DNA of 36,943 nucleotides from Calcarisporiella thermophila CBS 279.70 (Eukaryota > Calcarisporiellomycota), in assembly GCF_041956535.1 (NCBI RefSeq), contig NW_027192195.1, positions 902,510 to 939,452 on the forward strand, written 5' to 3'. Shown here one piece after another: positions 18,761 to 29,486 of the stretch; position 1 is the first letter of the stretch, and the number at the start of each line of letters is the position of its first letter. The notes under the pieces are model-generated. The model searched no databases. It worked only from the letters and a program-made list of their open reading frames with translations, and was not told the DNA's origin. Made by a program: the position numbers and the translations under genes.

Positions 18761-20166
18761 TCAAACGTTGACGGTGGAGTGTACACTTTTTGATCTGGCG
18801 CCTAAGAAAAAAATCTCAACAAATAGGACTAGCACAAGGACAATCACCAAAGGGGAGAGTGTACGTCGCGATGCTTGATGCTGTTGTTGCTTCCCTGACT
18901 CTTCAGTGATTATCCTCTAAAAGAAAAAAAATATATTGAAGCACCGAATGAGTGAGTACAGATTGCCACTAAAGTGTGAAAACCCAAGCTTACCTTTTCT
19001 TCCACTTCAGCTCTCAATTTCTCTACTCGCTCCATGGCTTGGATTAGCCGAATGTCTATTTGTTCTTCTTTCTGAATCTGATCAGTTAATCTCCGTTTCA
19101 AAGACTTTAATTCTCCACTTGATTTTGCTATTTCCTCTCTCATTCCACGCATTTCTCTTAATAACCCTTGCCACCGTACCTCCTCATCCATATGCCTCTC
19201 AGTCGCTCTTCTCAGATTTTCCCTTACCACCCGTTGAGTATGGGCATCTTCCTCGTGGAGTTTAGATAGAGATTTTTGAGCATTTGTAAGCGCTGCAGCC
19301 AGAGCACTATAGAGAGGATGAGAGGGCGAAGAAGAACGGTAAGGTAGGATGGAGGATTTTTGCGGGGTAGAAGAGATAGGAATCGAGGCGGGACTCTGGT
19401 GTGATTTCCGCCGCCAGGGCGAGTCCAGGGTAGGCTCTGAGAATGGAATAGGAACAGGAGGGAAGTCTTCACTTCCATCACTCTGGCCAGAATCCCTCCT
19501 ATTAGATATTTTTAGCGTGGCTTTACTTTGAGGGGGGCTTTGTACTCTATCGGGCTGGTCAAAGACATCTGAAAAAAGATTACAATAGTTAGCAAATAAA
19601 TATGAATAATATCACTGTCTTTACGCACTAGTTGTTTTCCAATTTTGTTTCTCTATAAACAAGCTCGACCTGCTTGAATCTCCGGAATGAATGGAATTTG
19701 AAAAAGAATTATTTGCACCCAAATTATCAAGAGGCCGGTTATCTGGTATTTGGGAATCTCTTGCTGAGAATTCAGCCGACACTTTTGGAGAGTTAGGGGA
19801 TAGGCTGGCGAGTCTTTGCAGGCGACGATAGGGAGATGGAGAGGGCATCAGATGATTATTTAGCTGAAATTGAGGAGACTTTAGTGGTGTAGTTGAGAGC
19901 TAGTATGACAGATCAGCATCAGGATGGGCTCATAATATTATTCAAAATTTTTCAGTAGTGGGGCGTGTTACCTTCGAGACAAAGTCGCGCGTAATGTCCA
20001 TTTCATCCTTAGAGTTCCCATTCATGACGCGACTTGAGCTGGGGTCTATTAATGGATCTTCCACATTCTTCTTTTCTGTACGCCCGGAAGGGGGTATATC
20101 GGTGGAGAGGAAAATACTGGATAAGGATATTGGGTTTGCGTCGGAATCAAAGTAGCCAACGCGCAT
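18761..20166 (-). CDS. Tail-anchored coiled-coil protein of unknown function
   Basis: Four exons (20166-19972, 19899-19629, 19568-18994, 18916-18761) encode 398 residues with introns of 72, 60 and 77 bp. I do not recognise the family. The first 240 residues are Ser/Pro-rich and probably disordered, with SP/TP sites (TPLKSP, PSPSPYRR, LSPNSPK). From about 243 to 350 there is a charged helix with heptad-like pattern (ALTNAQKSLSKLHEEDAHTQ, then REEIAKSSGELKSLKRRL and AMERVEKLRAEVEEK). The last exon encodes a hydrophobic helix (SPLVIVLVLVLFVEIFFLGA, about 368-387) followed by only eleven residues. That is the layout of a C-tail-anchored membrane protein with its body in the cytosol, as in tethers and adaptors of ER, nuclear envelope or mitochondria. 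One donor (GTGCGT at 19628) is less standard but is the only one nearby that keeps the frame. Confidence 0.7.
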
Positions 20167-20737
20167 AGATCTTAGAGAATTGATTGTGTGTATTTAGACA
20201 ATGCAAGAGCACTGAGGAATCATTAAAATCTAGGTTGCTGCGGAATTGAACTCAACCCTATGACTGGTGTGATTTGAACCATTTCTCAAACCATTAAAAA
20301 GGGACGCAAGTCTTGTAAATCCATATAAGAGGCTCTAGGGATCAAAGGAGTTTTCTCTCGATATTTGGTCACTCTACCTAAAGCATTTATCGTTGGAAGC
20401 CCTAGCACACCCCACGTTATTCAAGCTTTAATACACCATCAAGAGGTGACAAATCATGTGGCCAGAGTAGACGTGTTTTATATAGAAACCTCAAAAATGA
20501 ACATTATTCCGAGCTATTTAGGATGGCTTCCAGATGAACACGTATATATAATAACTTTTCGCATGCACACACACGTTCATATACGTGGATACAGTACAGG
20601 TATGGACGGGTTATTACATATCAAATCATTATAATAGATATAGCAATGGACAGGGATTGAAATAAATGTATAAACAAACTGAAGGATACCTTACAAGTGC
20701 GCCGACGAATGGCTAATTCTTGCAGAAACCATGTAAA
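20167..20737. other. Intergenic region, promoter of coiled-coil gene
   Basis: About 570 bp between the coiled-coil gene start and the methyltransferase stop, both on the minus strand. An 89-codon plus-strand frame (20365-20634, TTG start) has no recognisable features and sits in the expected promoter and 3' UTR. I treat it as chance. Confidence 0.5.
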
Positions 20738-22158
20738 CTACCGCTGATCTCCATGCAGGGTTTCTTGACGCTTTTGTCCAAATGCTACGAACGTCTCGAT
20801 ATAAGACCGGTGAATCTCTAGCTCTCGCTCAACTTTCTCCAAAGTATCCCTCACTTCATCCAGCCTCCGCAATTTCCCGCTAGCTAAGTCCAGCACTGGA
20901 ACTACGGCACGGATAGCATCGAGTATGTTCATCTTACTAAGCGCTCCCAGGCGGCCACCCCAGGATCCCACCGGAATCAAATAGGAGTGAGATTCAAAGT
21001 GATCGAGATTAAGCAACGCCATGCGATCCCTCAGATGCTCTCCCGCGAAATAGTCCATCCCCCGTGCAGAGAGGGTGTGGATAAATAGCTCTCGCAACTG
21101 CAGTATGGCTCCCTCTTCCATATCGGAGATAATACCTCCGTTCGCATCCACAACCTCGATCCATCCCTCCGAGTTTGTGACTCGAAGCAACTCCTGAAGA
21201 GCATGTGGCCATTGAGCAATGGTCAAAGCGGCCACGAAAAACCGCATATACACGTAATCAAAGCTACCATCCTCGAAGGGTAAACGAGAGAGGATGTTAC
21301 CCTGCACAAATTCGCAGTTTGTTGGAGGGTTGGCTGGAAAAAACGACGTTACCATATCCAAGCCGGTAAACCTTGAAGCCGGGTAGTCCTGAGCCATTTC
21401 CTAGGAAGAAAGGGGGGAAAAAATCATAGGGTAGCCATCATGGATTAGGAAAGTGAGTCTATGAGTTTTCGAAATAAGGCGCCATTACTATCAGCCATAC
21501 TGCTGGACCACAGCTAGATGATCGATCCAAATAACGTTAGGAAATTATACCGCAAAATAAAAAATATACACTTTACCCCACGTCCAGAACGCGACACCCT
21601 TTCCTGAGAAGGGGTTCCACTGGGGCCGAGAAATTTCTGAGCTCGCACCAGAGATAAGCCATGGTTATTTTTCAGCATTCACACTAAGTTTGTTGCTAGA
21701 GTACTCTACCTTTGAAGCCTCCAACGCATCATATAATGCTGCACGGTTAACCTTCTGCACTCGGAATCGTCATGAGGAAATAGGTACTTCGATCCAGAGA
21801 TTTTTCGAAATTTCCTCTCATACATCCACTCATACTTTTCGCTATTTTCACCGATCTGCGCTTCATTTTCCATCCATCTAGGCTCTGCCATGCCCGCTTC
21901 AGTGTCTGCCTCGATTTTGGATGGAGGTTCAGGGGAAGGCGAGAGAGGGGAAGCGGTCAAAGAGAGATGTAGCATTGAACTCGGCTTGAAACTTGCAGAG
22001 TCAGGCGGGTTGGCATTTATTGTTAGGATGCGCAATGATGCCGATCTAAGTTTCTTGAGCAAGTCATTACTTGGGATCTTTCTCCGAGGATTCGGCCTCC
22101 CTGATGATGTCGAAGTTGCTTCAAGGTTAGTCTTTGCTTGAGAGAGATTATTTCCCAT
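20738..22158 (-). CDS. Class I SAM-dependent methyltransferase with N-myristoylation-type N-terminus
   Basis: Four exons (22158-21710, 21636-21577, 21513-21489, 21400-20738) encode 398 residues. The third exon has only 25 nt and encodes C-G-P-A-V-W-L-I, the heart of SAM-binding motif I. The start MGNNLSQAK fits the Met-Gly-x-x-x-Ser pattern for N-myristoylation, which favours this ATG; a TTG-started frame continues upstream but lacks an ATG. Residues 1-115 are disordered and Ser/Pro-rich. The catalytic part has RLTVQHYMMRW, NFSAPVEPLLRKGCRVLDVG, motif I VLDVGCGP (166-173), post-I FTGLDMV, NILSRLPFEDGSFDYVYMRF and GWIEVVDANG. This is the common fungal/zygomycete 'methyltransferase domain' type related to LaeA/UbiE-like enzymes. 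The substrate is unknown. The splice model is supported because the joined protein keeps the family spacing between HYMMRW and NFSAP and across motif I. Confidence 0.82.
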
Positions 22159-22773
22159 TAGATGAGCTAACTTGACAACTGAGCTAGTTTCCCCATCGAG
22201 TGATTTCGGGAGAGCTAGGTGAGACAAGGAGCCTTTGATTGTATACGTAGTTGAGATCTTGCTTAGATAGAGTTGTGTCCATTCCGGGTGGATTGCATTA
22301 TAGTTTCCAAATGCAGAATGATTATTTAGAAGCTTCTTGTGCTTGCTGCAGAATCAAACCGGGTATTGGGAGAATGGGAAGGCCGAGTTAGATGCCGGCC
22401 AAAGCGATGGGGCATAGCTTTGCTGTCAACCCATTGCTCCATTCCAAATGTGGCCATCTCCACTTCATTTTCTTTTACGAAAGCTGCCGGTATCCTACTC
22501 ATACTTGATACCACCTTTAGATATATAGATATATTAGCGAGCGTGCTTGGGCATCCGCACCCTCTGGAGATCCATATAAGAGAAAAGCTAATCGGCCATA
22601 GGCGCAGTAAGAAGTGTTTCAATAAATAGACAAATAAATAAATAAATAAAGGTATATAGAGAGTTAGATAAATAGCTATTTGGCAAAAACGTTTAAAAAA
22701 CAACAGAAAAACTCGCGATTGACGAGAGTAGCAAAAGTGGATATGGGTGTCCACCTAGAAGAAGAGACCGAAT
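22159..22773. other. Intergenic region with a 58-codon minus-strand frame
   Basis: About 615 bp between the methyltransferase start and the stop of the next minus-strand gene. A minus-strand frame from ATG 22502 to a stop at 22326 would encode 58 residues (MSRIPAAFVKENEVEMATFG..). It could be a small gene, a leader exon of the methyltransferase, or chance. I cannot support a choice. A TAAATAAATAAATAAATA microsatellite lies near 22623-22650. Confidence 0.45.
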
Positions 22774-24177
22774 TTACTGGCGCAATTTTATCAGGCCGAT
22801 TGGAATCTCGTCCTCATCATCCATTAATGTTTTCTTTGCACCCTTTCCCATTGATAAGGGTGCCACTGGGGTGGGGAATGGGGGTAGGGGAGAGTTTGCG
22901 TATGTATTGACGGCAGCACCGTATGGTGGCCATATTGCAGCACCATTTCCAACCTGCATAGAATATGCTCCAGCCAGCATAGACTGTTGTTGCATTAGCA
23001 ACGAGTTCTGCATCATCATAATCTGCTCTTGTAACAGTGCTTGTTGCGTTATTAGCCTATTTCGCTCTAACATCCATTCCCCATTTTCTTCTTCTGTAAA
23101 AGAGTTCATCTCAAAGCTGCCTCCATACATATTTGCAGGCCCCATTATTGGTGGTGCTCTTTGGTTTGGATCCATCGTCGGCATAGCTTGCCCAATCATG
23201 GACATAGGTCTCCCGACAGACGCTATCCTGGAGCGGGCGTGTAGTGATGCCCTTTCTCCTCGAAACACGTTGGAATCTCCGGGAATAGCCATAGACTTCC
23301 TCGAGTGGAGCTTTTGTGGATACCAGGGATTGGAGTAGGTTCTAGGGTCGGTATCTCGTTGAGAATTGCTTTCACTCATATCGGAATGAGGCAATCGATG
23401 CGACGCCCGACGTTCCTCACGCCTGCGATGATTAGCGGAAGGGTAGGTTGATAAATGCGCCGCGTCAGGATAGGCGAGGTGCGCTGGCCTTCGCTCACCA
23501 TTTGAGTTGGTTGACCCGGAAGGGGGTGGTGGGGGCGGCGGAGGGGCTCTTGCTCGCTCACGCGCACGCCGTCTCCGCGTAATATCGGACCATACTGCGC
23601 GCATCTCTCTCTCCTCATCCTCCTCAATATCAAGCATCTCTTGGGAGTGAACCGAAGATCCATCCTCAGAACTGGAGATAATACTGGATGGCTTTCTCAT
23701 TGAACGTGGACGTGTTTTCCTAACGCGTTGTTTTGGCTCGGCTTCCTCGATACCAAGAGAAAGTGGCTCAAGTGATGGAAGCGTCAGCAACTCGAGGTTA
23801 AATTTCGGTACAGAAGCGGTGTCCGTGGTGAGATTTTCTGAAGCTAGGGAATGAGATTCGACATGATCCCCATCACCTATCTCGGGCTGCTCACTATAAT
23901 GAATCTTCTCACCAGAACTTTCCAAGATTGAAGATTTATTCTTTGTGAATCTCGATTTATTCCATAGACGAAGTCCGCTTTTTTCTCTCTCTTCAGTGTT
24001 TACATCAAGGCGGCTCTCAATGACCTGCGACTTTGGTCCAAACATGCGTTTTATTCCAAGAGTTAACTTGCGACCACTAGTCGTACGCGTGGAGCGTGCG
24101 TCCGAATCATCTAGGTTGTGGGAAAATGGGGCTGCGTGAGCCGCGGCCTCGGCCTCCGTCAACGAATGAACGGACAT
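22774..24177 (-). CDS. Disordered Ser/Arg/Pro-rich protein, unknown function
   Basis: A single exon of 467 codons starts at ATG 24177 (MSVHSLTEAEAAAHAAPFSH); the frame is open 14 codons further upstream but only from GTG. Family not recognised. Visible features: a short conserved-looking N-terminal block (SGRKLTLGIKRMFGPK, about residues 33-48); an acidic patch IEEDEEREMRAVWSDITRRR followed by RARERARA; a run of eight prolines; many SR/RS sites; a Met/Gln-rich stretch (QEQIMMMQNSLLMQQQSMLA, possibly helical); and a C-terminal acidic tail MDDEDEIPIGLIKLRQ. Low complexity and lack of hydrophobic segments suggest a cytosolic or nuclear regulatory/scaffold protein. It is divergent from the PEHE-like gene, with which it shares an 855 bp promoter region. 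Confidence 0.7.
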   Translation of the reverse strand: MSVHSLTEAEAAAHAAPFSHNLDDSDARSTRTTSGRKLTLGIKRMFGPKSQVIESRLDVNTEEREKSGLRLWNKSRFTKNKSSILESSGEKIHYSEQPEIGDGDHVESHSLASENLTTDTASVPKFNLELLTLPSLEPLSLGIEEAEPKQRVRKTRPRSMRKPSSIISSSEDGSSVHSQEMLDIEEDEEREMRAVWSDITRRRRARERARAPPPPPPPPSGSTNSNGERRPAHLAYPDAAHLSTYPSANHRRREERRASHRLPHSDMSESNSQRDTDPRTYSNPWYPQKLHSRKSMAIPGDSNVFRGERASLHARSRIASVGRPMSMIGQAMPTMDPNQRAPPIMGPANMYGGSFEMNSFTEEENGEWMLERNRLITQQALLQEQIMMMQNSLLMQQQSMLAGAYSMQVGNGAAIWPPYGAAVNTYANSPLPPFPTPVAPLSMGKGAKKTLMDDEDEIPIGLIKLRQ

Positions 24178-25032
24178 GGTAATGCAGGGGTCGAATGGGG
24201 AGTGGCACCGAACCACCACGCCTCTCTCCTGGTCTAAGCGTTATAAGCTCACCTCGCGCGGCTAGCGCAGAAGAGAAAGAGAGAGAAGGAGAAAGGGAAA
24301 GAAGAAAAGAAAACTAGCTCTGCCAGAAAGAGGGAATGCGGAGGAAGGGAGAAGCGCAGAGAGAGGGTAGGGCGCAATTCGGCGCTTGGCTTCCACGCAT
24401 AACAGGAGCCAGGAGAGCGGAAGAAGGGAAAGGAAATCGGATGCTTAAGGAGCCCAATTCGAAAATAGCAAATGTGGAGTACTGGGACTATTCTGTATGA
24501 AGAACAAAAATATATGTGCAACGTGCCATCATCTGCGCAAAGTTGCGGGGAAACAAACACGCGACCTGCTAAAAGCATCGGGACTATGGCGGCTGTTCCT
24601 GGCCAAAAGGGTGGGCACGCTTGTTCCATTCATATTCAGCGCGTCTCCGCCCTGGAGGCATTCAGAGGAGCAGCCGCGCGCGTCTTATTGAAGAAAGGGA
24701 AGGAAATGAAATCGCATTATGCACTTCGCGCATCTTCGCGATAAAAATAGTAAAATTGCGATCCCAAAACAATTAAAGTCCGTTACATCCTCGTACCTTG
24801 GGTCTCGAACCTGTGACGTCAGCTTCTTTCTCCTTCGCCCACCTTCTATCCTCGCCTTTTTTTTTGTCTGCTCGCAAACCCCTCTCCAAAAGGACCATGG
24901 GGCACTGATCAATGGCGATTCCGCGCCCCATTCCACGATTCCCCCCTTCCCCCCCTCGTCTTCATAACGAAAGACGACGCACCACCCAAAATAACAAGGG
25001 TATCCTCTCTAGATACGCAAACTTACTCGCCA
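24178..25032. promoter_or_regulatory. Divergent promoter region between 467-residue protein and PEHE-like gene
   Basis: About 850 bp between two opposed starts. It contains GA-rich tracts (24270-24360), a CRE palindrome at 24814-24821 and a C/T-rich stretch (24930-24960) typical of fungal 5' UTRs. Small open frames here show no conserved-looking content. If the longer PEHE gene model is right (start 24912), the last 120 bp are coding. Confidence 0.5.
24814..24821. promoter_or_regulatory. CRE-type palindrome TGACGTCA
   Basis: A perfect TGACGTCA lies in the divergent promoter, about 220 bp upstream of the preferred PEHE-gene ATG and 640 bp from the other start. CREB/ATF-type bZIP factors bind this sequence. 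A second copy at 30990-30997 is far from any start. Binding is not shown. Confidence 0.3.
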
Positions 25033-26854
25033 ATGGCGGCAGTTACGGACATGCCATGGTCGCGCTGGTGAGAGAGCGACGGTTCAAGCAGGCGAAGCGA
25101 CTCTTTGCCTCGACCAGATGGTAGCTACATGCTTTATGTTTCAAAAAAGAGATGAATTTTTGCTGATCATGCTGATTTCTGCTAGCAAACAATCCTTGAA
25201 GACGCGTTCATCATCTCCCCCCACCCCTCCATCAACGACACAATCCCTTACCAGCTGGCTCTCGACCGCGGGACGGCTGGTCTCTGGGATCTTTCCGCCG
25301 TCGTCGGTTAAGGAGGAGCTCCTTCCTCCCCCGGCTCCTCCGGCGCCTCCTCAGAAACTTGGCTTCGAAACTGCCATTGTGGAGATGGAGGTGGAAAACA
25401 CTGCCCTCCCCGAGAATACCTCGGTTGAAACCATACGGCCGCCTGTGGATGGGATGAACAAGGAATTCAGCGGTCGAATTGCGGTGGTCAAGGATCGAGA
25501 CGAGGAGGTGCCGCCCATGCCTGTGAAGCGGAAGAGGGGTCGGCCCCGGCGAGATGCAACGAATGTGGCCTGCCCCACCCGTCCGGCCCCGGTCTCTGGG
25601 TGCACCCCGCGGAGCCTGATGCAGCGGAAGGCTTCAGAGGGCAGGTGCAATAAGCAAAAGCGTGTCCTCCCGCCGCGGAGGGGGTTCCTGGCCAATGCGC
25701 TTCTTTCGCATCTGGAGGAGGAGCTTCCTCCCGACGCGGATCCTATCACCCACCAGGACGTCCTCTTTGTGGTGGGGGATGAAGAAGAGGGCAAGCGGCT
25801 CTTGGAGCTCTGCGAGTTGGACGAAAACTGCAGCGAGTATGCCCCCGGCGGGCCAAGTGCCGAGATCGAGGTCCCCAAGTTTCGCGTGCTTTCGCCAAGT
25901 GAGCTCGCCCTCCCTCCAGCCGGCAGCGCGCATGCGACGGCATACGAAGACACGTCGAATGAAGTCTATGCCCGGCGCCACCGGAAGCACGAGCTTTTCG
26001 AAAAGAAGCTCAAGAACCGCGAGCGCGAGCGACTCGCTCATGAAAGGTACCGCCAGCAGCTCGCCGTGGAGAAATTGCGTAATATGATCGAGGCAAATCG
26101 GCTCCTACCCATGGCTGCTTTCCGCATGGCGGAGGACCGCGAGCGAGAACGACACGAGGCGCAGCGGCAATTGCTACGGGAGGCAGAGGGCCTGCTACGG
26201 CGATACGAGGATCTCGGCTTTGGAGGCAGCGGGATGATCGGGGAGAAGAGGCGAAGGGAGGAGGAGGAGATCGAGGGAGCCTCATTGGAGGGGCTAGACA
26301 TGGATGTGTGCGGAAGGTTGAGTGGAGCGGACGAGTGCGTGAAGGTGTCTGTAAGCCGACGTTTGTCTCACTCTCATTCCAACCCCCGCCATTACCGCAT
26401 TCGACAACGCCATGCGTCGCCATCTCCCGCATCACCATCACCACCCACAACATCATCGTTGTCGTCGTCGTCATCATCCTCGGAACTCTCCACCCCACCC
26501 CCGCTTCACCCCCTACCTCTTGCGTCGCCGCAACAACCTCACGAGCCGAAGCAGGATCCCTCGCAACCCACCCAAACCCGGCGCCGATACAGTCGCTCTT
26601 CCTCTCTGGCAGCCCGCGGCCGCTGCCGATCCTCGTCTCCCTTCCCCTCTCCCGGCGCCGAGAAGAAAAAACCCCCCCTTACGACGTTTATCCGGCCCAA
26701 TCTTGGCCTTCCCTCAGGCGATCGCAAGAGTGCGCGCCTAATGCTGGCATTTGGCGCGCGAATGCCGCGGATGGCCATGGAGACGGATTTCTTCCTGCCG
26801 GAGGAGGAGTTTGGGGATGCCATGCGCGCTCGACTCATGCCCTGGGTGAAGTGA
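25033..26854 (+). CDS. PEHE-like chromatin protein with AT-hook (MSL1/KANSL1-type)
   Basis: Preferred model: exons 25033-25067 and 25186-26854 (donor GTGAGA, 118 bp intron), 567 residues starting MAAVTDMPWSR. Alternative: exons 24912-25120 and 25186-26854 (donor GTAGCT, 65 bp intron), 625 residues; both join in the same frame. Features (567 numbering): Pro-rich segment 50-70, an AT-hook-like KRKRGRPRR near 126-134, and a charged helix near 268-315, SNEVYARRHRKHELFEKKLK followed by NRERERLAHERYRQQL. This helix resembles the PEHE region of MSL1/KANSL1 (DEVF..RHxKxExxEKRRKR). Next come a Ser/Pro-rich region and a C-terminal block LAFGARMPRMAMETDFFLPE that recalls the PEHE end (VAFGRPLPKL..F.LP). 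PEHE proteins scaffold MYST histone acetyltransferases. DNA- and HAT-binding are inferred; the family call is moderate. Confidence 0.72.
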
Positions 26855-27669
26855 GGGAACCCGTTAGCACATAAAATTCCCCCCCCCCCCCTTCTTGTCC
26901 TTTTTTTTTTAACAACGCCTCTTTTCTCCCCCCACATATGTACGCAATATATACTTTGGTTTCTTTTTCTTTTTCTTTTTCTTTCTTCCCCTTTTCTTTT
27001 CCTTTACATTTTTTTTTTTTAAAAAAAACATGTGGTCTTATAGGTAGTAGTTCTTTGGATGGGAATTTTCTTCACATTTCATTTTTTTTTTTCCTTCTTT
27101 TTTGTTATCCTCCTCACGTCTTTTAAAAATGTTATAATTTTTTTAGCTTTTTTTTTACTACATGGTCCCTCTCCCGGTAGTTAAGAGAAGAGAATAAAGT
27201 ATTGTAAGATAACGAAGATGGAGAGGCCTTTTCCCCTGTTATAGACTAGCCGTCGGCTTCTTCCAGCTTTCCTGGCCCTTCGCCAGCGCCCAAAATGAGA
27301 GGCGAAACAAAACCAAGATGATTATTATTCTTACTTCAGAGAAATTAGTTAAGAGAATAGGCAGAGAGAGAAAACTGATCATTATCGATGATAAGTGATG
27401 AGTCGAAAAGAAAAGGGGGACATAGAAAAACAAGAGAAACAGCAAAGAGGAGGAAAGTAGTAGGAAAAAAAAAAGGTATTAAAATAGCTAAGTGCACATC
27501 CAGGAAGAAGAAGAAGAAGAAGAAAAGACATCGCCTCCGAGAATCCATCCCAATTTATTCTGTTTTATATTTTCTCCATAAATAAATAAATAGAATGAAT
27601 AAATAAAAAGACAAAGGGAAAAAATGGAGGGGGAGGAGCAGGCCAACGAAGTGAAAGCAGCCGAGCGGC
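26855..27669. other. Convergent intergenic region with low-complexity tracts
   Basis: About 815 bp between two converging stops. It is unusually rich in simple sequence: a C13 run (26879-26891), T-runs, TTTTTC-type microsatellite (about 26960-26995) and a GAA microsatellite (about 27504-27524). No gene is supported. Confidence 0.65.
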
Positions 27670-29486
27670 TTAAACAATGTATACGAGCATCTTTCTCCAC
27701 CAGGGGAGCGCCTTCTCGGAGTCGTCCTCGGTCTCGGGTTGGCGCCCCGAGTCCAAGTCGACGTCGCGCAGAGGCACCACCTTGGTGCGCTTGATGAGTT
27801 TGTAGGAGAGGTAGAAGACGGCGAACAAGCCCAGCCCAATGTAGGTGGCGAAGAAACTCTTCACATCGAAGGGGTCGAAGTACTTGTACCCGGACCCAAA
27901 GATCACCATAAGGCAGATGATCAAGCCGTAGATGTCCGCCCAAGGATGCAGGGAGGCCCGGTAGGGGAGCTCGTCGAGCGAGCGACCCTGCGCCTTCATG
28001 GCCATGCGGAAGCGGATATGGGTGCCCAGGATGCCGGCCCACGAGATGTACCCGGTGATGGAGGTCAGGTTCAGCAGCCAGAAGAACACCTGCTCGCTAC
28101 TGAACACGGCCGCCAGGGTGCATAGACAGCCGATCAGGGACGAGAACATGAGGGGCAGGATGGGGGCGCCCCACGACGTCACCTTGCCGAAAAAGCGGGG
28201 CGCCTTGCCCTCGCGCGCCAGGGCGCAGAGGGTGCGACTGGAGGCGTAGAGGGACGAGTTTCCGGCGGAAAGCACGGCGGTGAGGATGACGGCGTTGACG
28301 ATGTGCGCGGCGACGGCCCACCCGGCCTTCTGGAACACAAGGGTGAAGGGAGCAATGGACGCCGTGTCGGGGTCGCCGGACTCGAGCAGGTTCGGGTCGT
28401 CGGCGGGGATGCAGAGGCCGATCATGAGCACACTCAGGATGTAGAAGAGCAGGATTCGGAAGAACACGTTGCGGATGGCGCGGGGCACGTCGCGGCGCGG
28501 GTTCTGGGACTCGCCGGCCGCCACGCCCACGATTTCCGTGCCCTGGAAGGCGTACCCGGCCACCACGAACCCGTCGAAGAAGCCCCGGAACCCGTTCACG
28601 AACGGGCTGTAGGGGTCGCGCCAGTACCGGCCGCCGATGTAGTCGCCGGTGCCCCCGGCATCGACCACGATGCCGACGATGATGAACACGATGCACGTCA
28701 GCACCTTGATGAGCGAGAACCAGTACTCCGCCTCGCCGTAGGCGCGCACGCCGAACGTGTTGAGCGAGAAGAGCATGGCGAGGAAGATGAGGCCCCATAC
28801 CGCGGTGTGCACGTTCTGGGTCCAGAACTGGATGATGATGCCTGCTGCGGAGAGTTCGGACGCGAGGGTCACGGCCCACTAAGGGGGGGAGGCGGGATAT
28901 TAAAAAACGGACGAATAGAGCATTGGGTCAATGAGGAGGAGGGAAATTACACTCAGCCAGTAGTTCCACCCGAGGGCAAAAGTCAGCGCGGGATCCACAA
29001 AACGGCCGCCATAGTGGTTGAAGGAGCCGCTCAGCGGGATGTAGGTCGCCATCTCACCTAGAATGCGGGATCGGCAAGGGTTAGTATGGATCGGCATCCC
29101 TGCCACCGAAGAGGCGCCTTACCCAGGGCCATCATCATGCAGTAGACCATCAATCCCACGGCCATGTAGCCCAGCAGTGCGCCGAGCGGACCTCCCTTTG
29201 CAATGTTGTTGCCGGAGCCCAAAAACAGTCCGGTGCCGATCGTGCCGCCGATGGAGATCATGGCCAGATGCCTTGGCTTGAGCTTGCGCTTGATACCCTG
29301 CTGGAGCTTGCCCTGCTCGGAGCCGGCGTCGAATTCGAGCGCGCCCTTCTCAGCATCGACATACTGCACACCGGCCTTCTCCGCGGCCGAGCCGGGATGG
29401 ATCTCTGTCTTTTCGCCGAGATTGGGCCCCTCGCCGGCCCAAGGGCCCTGCGATGGCGGGGCGTTGCTGCTGTTGTAGTGGGACAT
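27670..29486 (-). CDS. Amino-acid permease of the YAT family (Lyp1/Can1-like)
   Basis: Three exons (29486-29123, 29057-28951, 28878-27670; introns 65 and 72 bp) give 559 residues. The first intron has a perfect TACTAAC branch point (complement of 29080-29086). After an 85-residue hydrophilic N-tail comes the YAT signature KRKLKPRHLAMISIGGTIGT then GLFLGSG (TM1), GEMATYIPLSGSFNHYGGRF (TM3 region), NTFGVRAYGEAEYWFSLIKV, FQGTEIVGVAAGESQNPRRD and GLCIPADDPNLL. About twelve membrane segments are visible. Such proteins are plasma-membrane H+/amino-acid symporters. The PRHLAMISIGG and LCIPADDPNLL blocks point to basic amino acids (lysine/arginine), but specificity is not certain. It has G/C-rich third codon positions. 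Confidence 0.92.

Noticed and set aside
20365-20634. 89-codon plus-strand frame upstream of the coiled-coil gene
   Set aside because: It starts with TTG, lacks recognisable motifs, and lies in the promoter and 3' UTR space of two minus-strand genes.
24790-24830. GGTTCGAGACC on the minus strand looks like a tRNA B-box
   Set aside because: The flanking bases do not form a T-arm or acceptor stem, and no A-box lies at a suitable distance.
25351-26498. Long minus-strand frames opposite the PEHE-like gene
   Set aside because: Low-complexity Ser/Arg antisense readings of a GC-rich gene; no motifs, and the plus strand has structured features.
27998-29061. Long plus-strand frames (for example 28303-29061) opposite the permease
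   Set aside because: They are antisense shadows of the GC-rich permease exons with biased Gly/Val/Glu/Asp composition. The minus strand has the conserved transporter.
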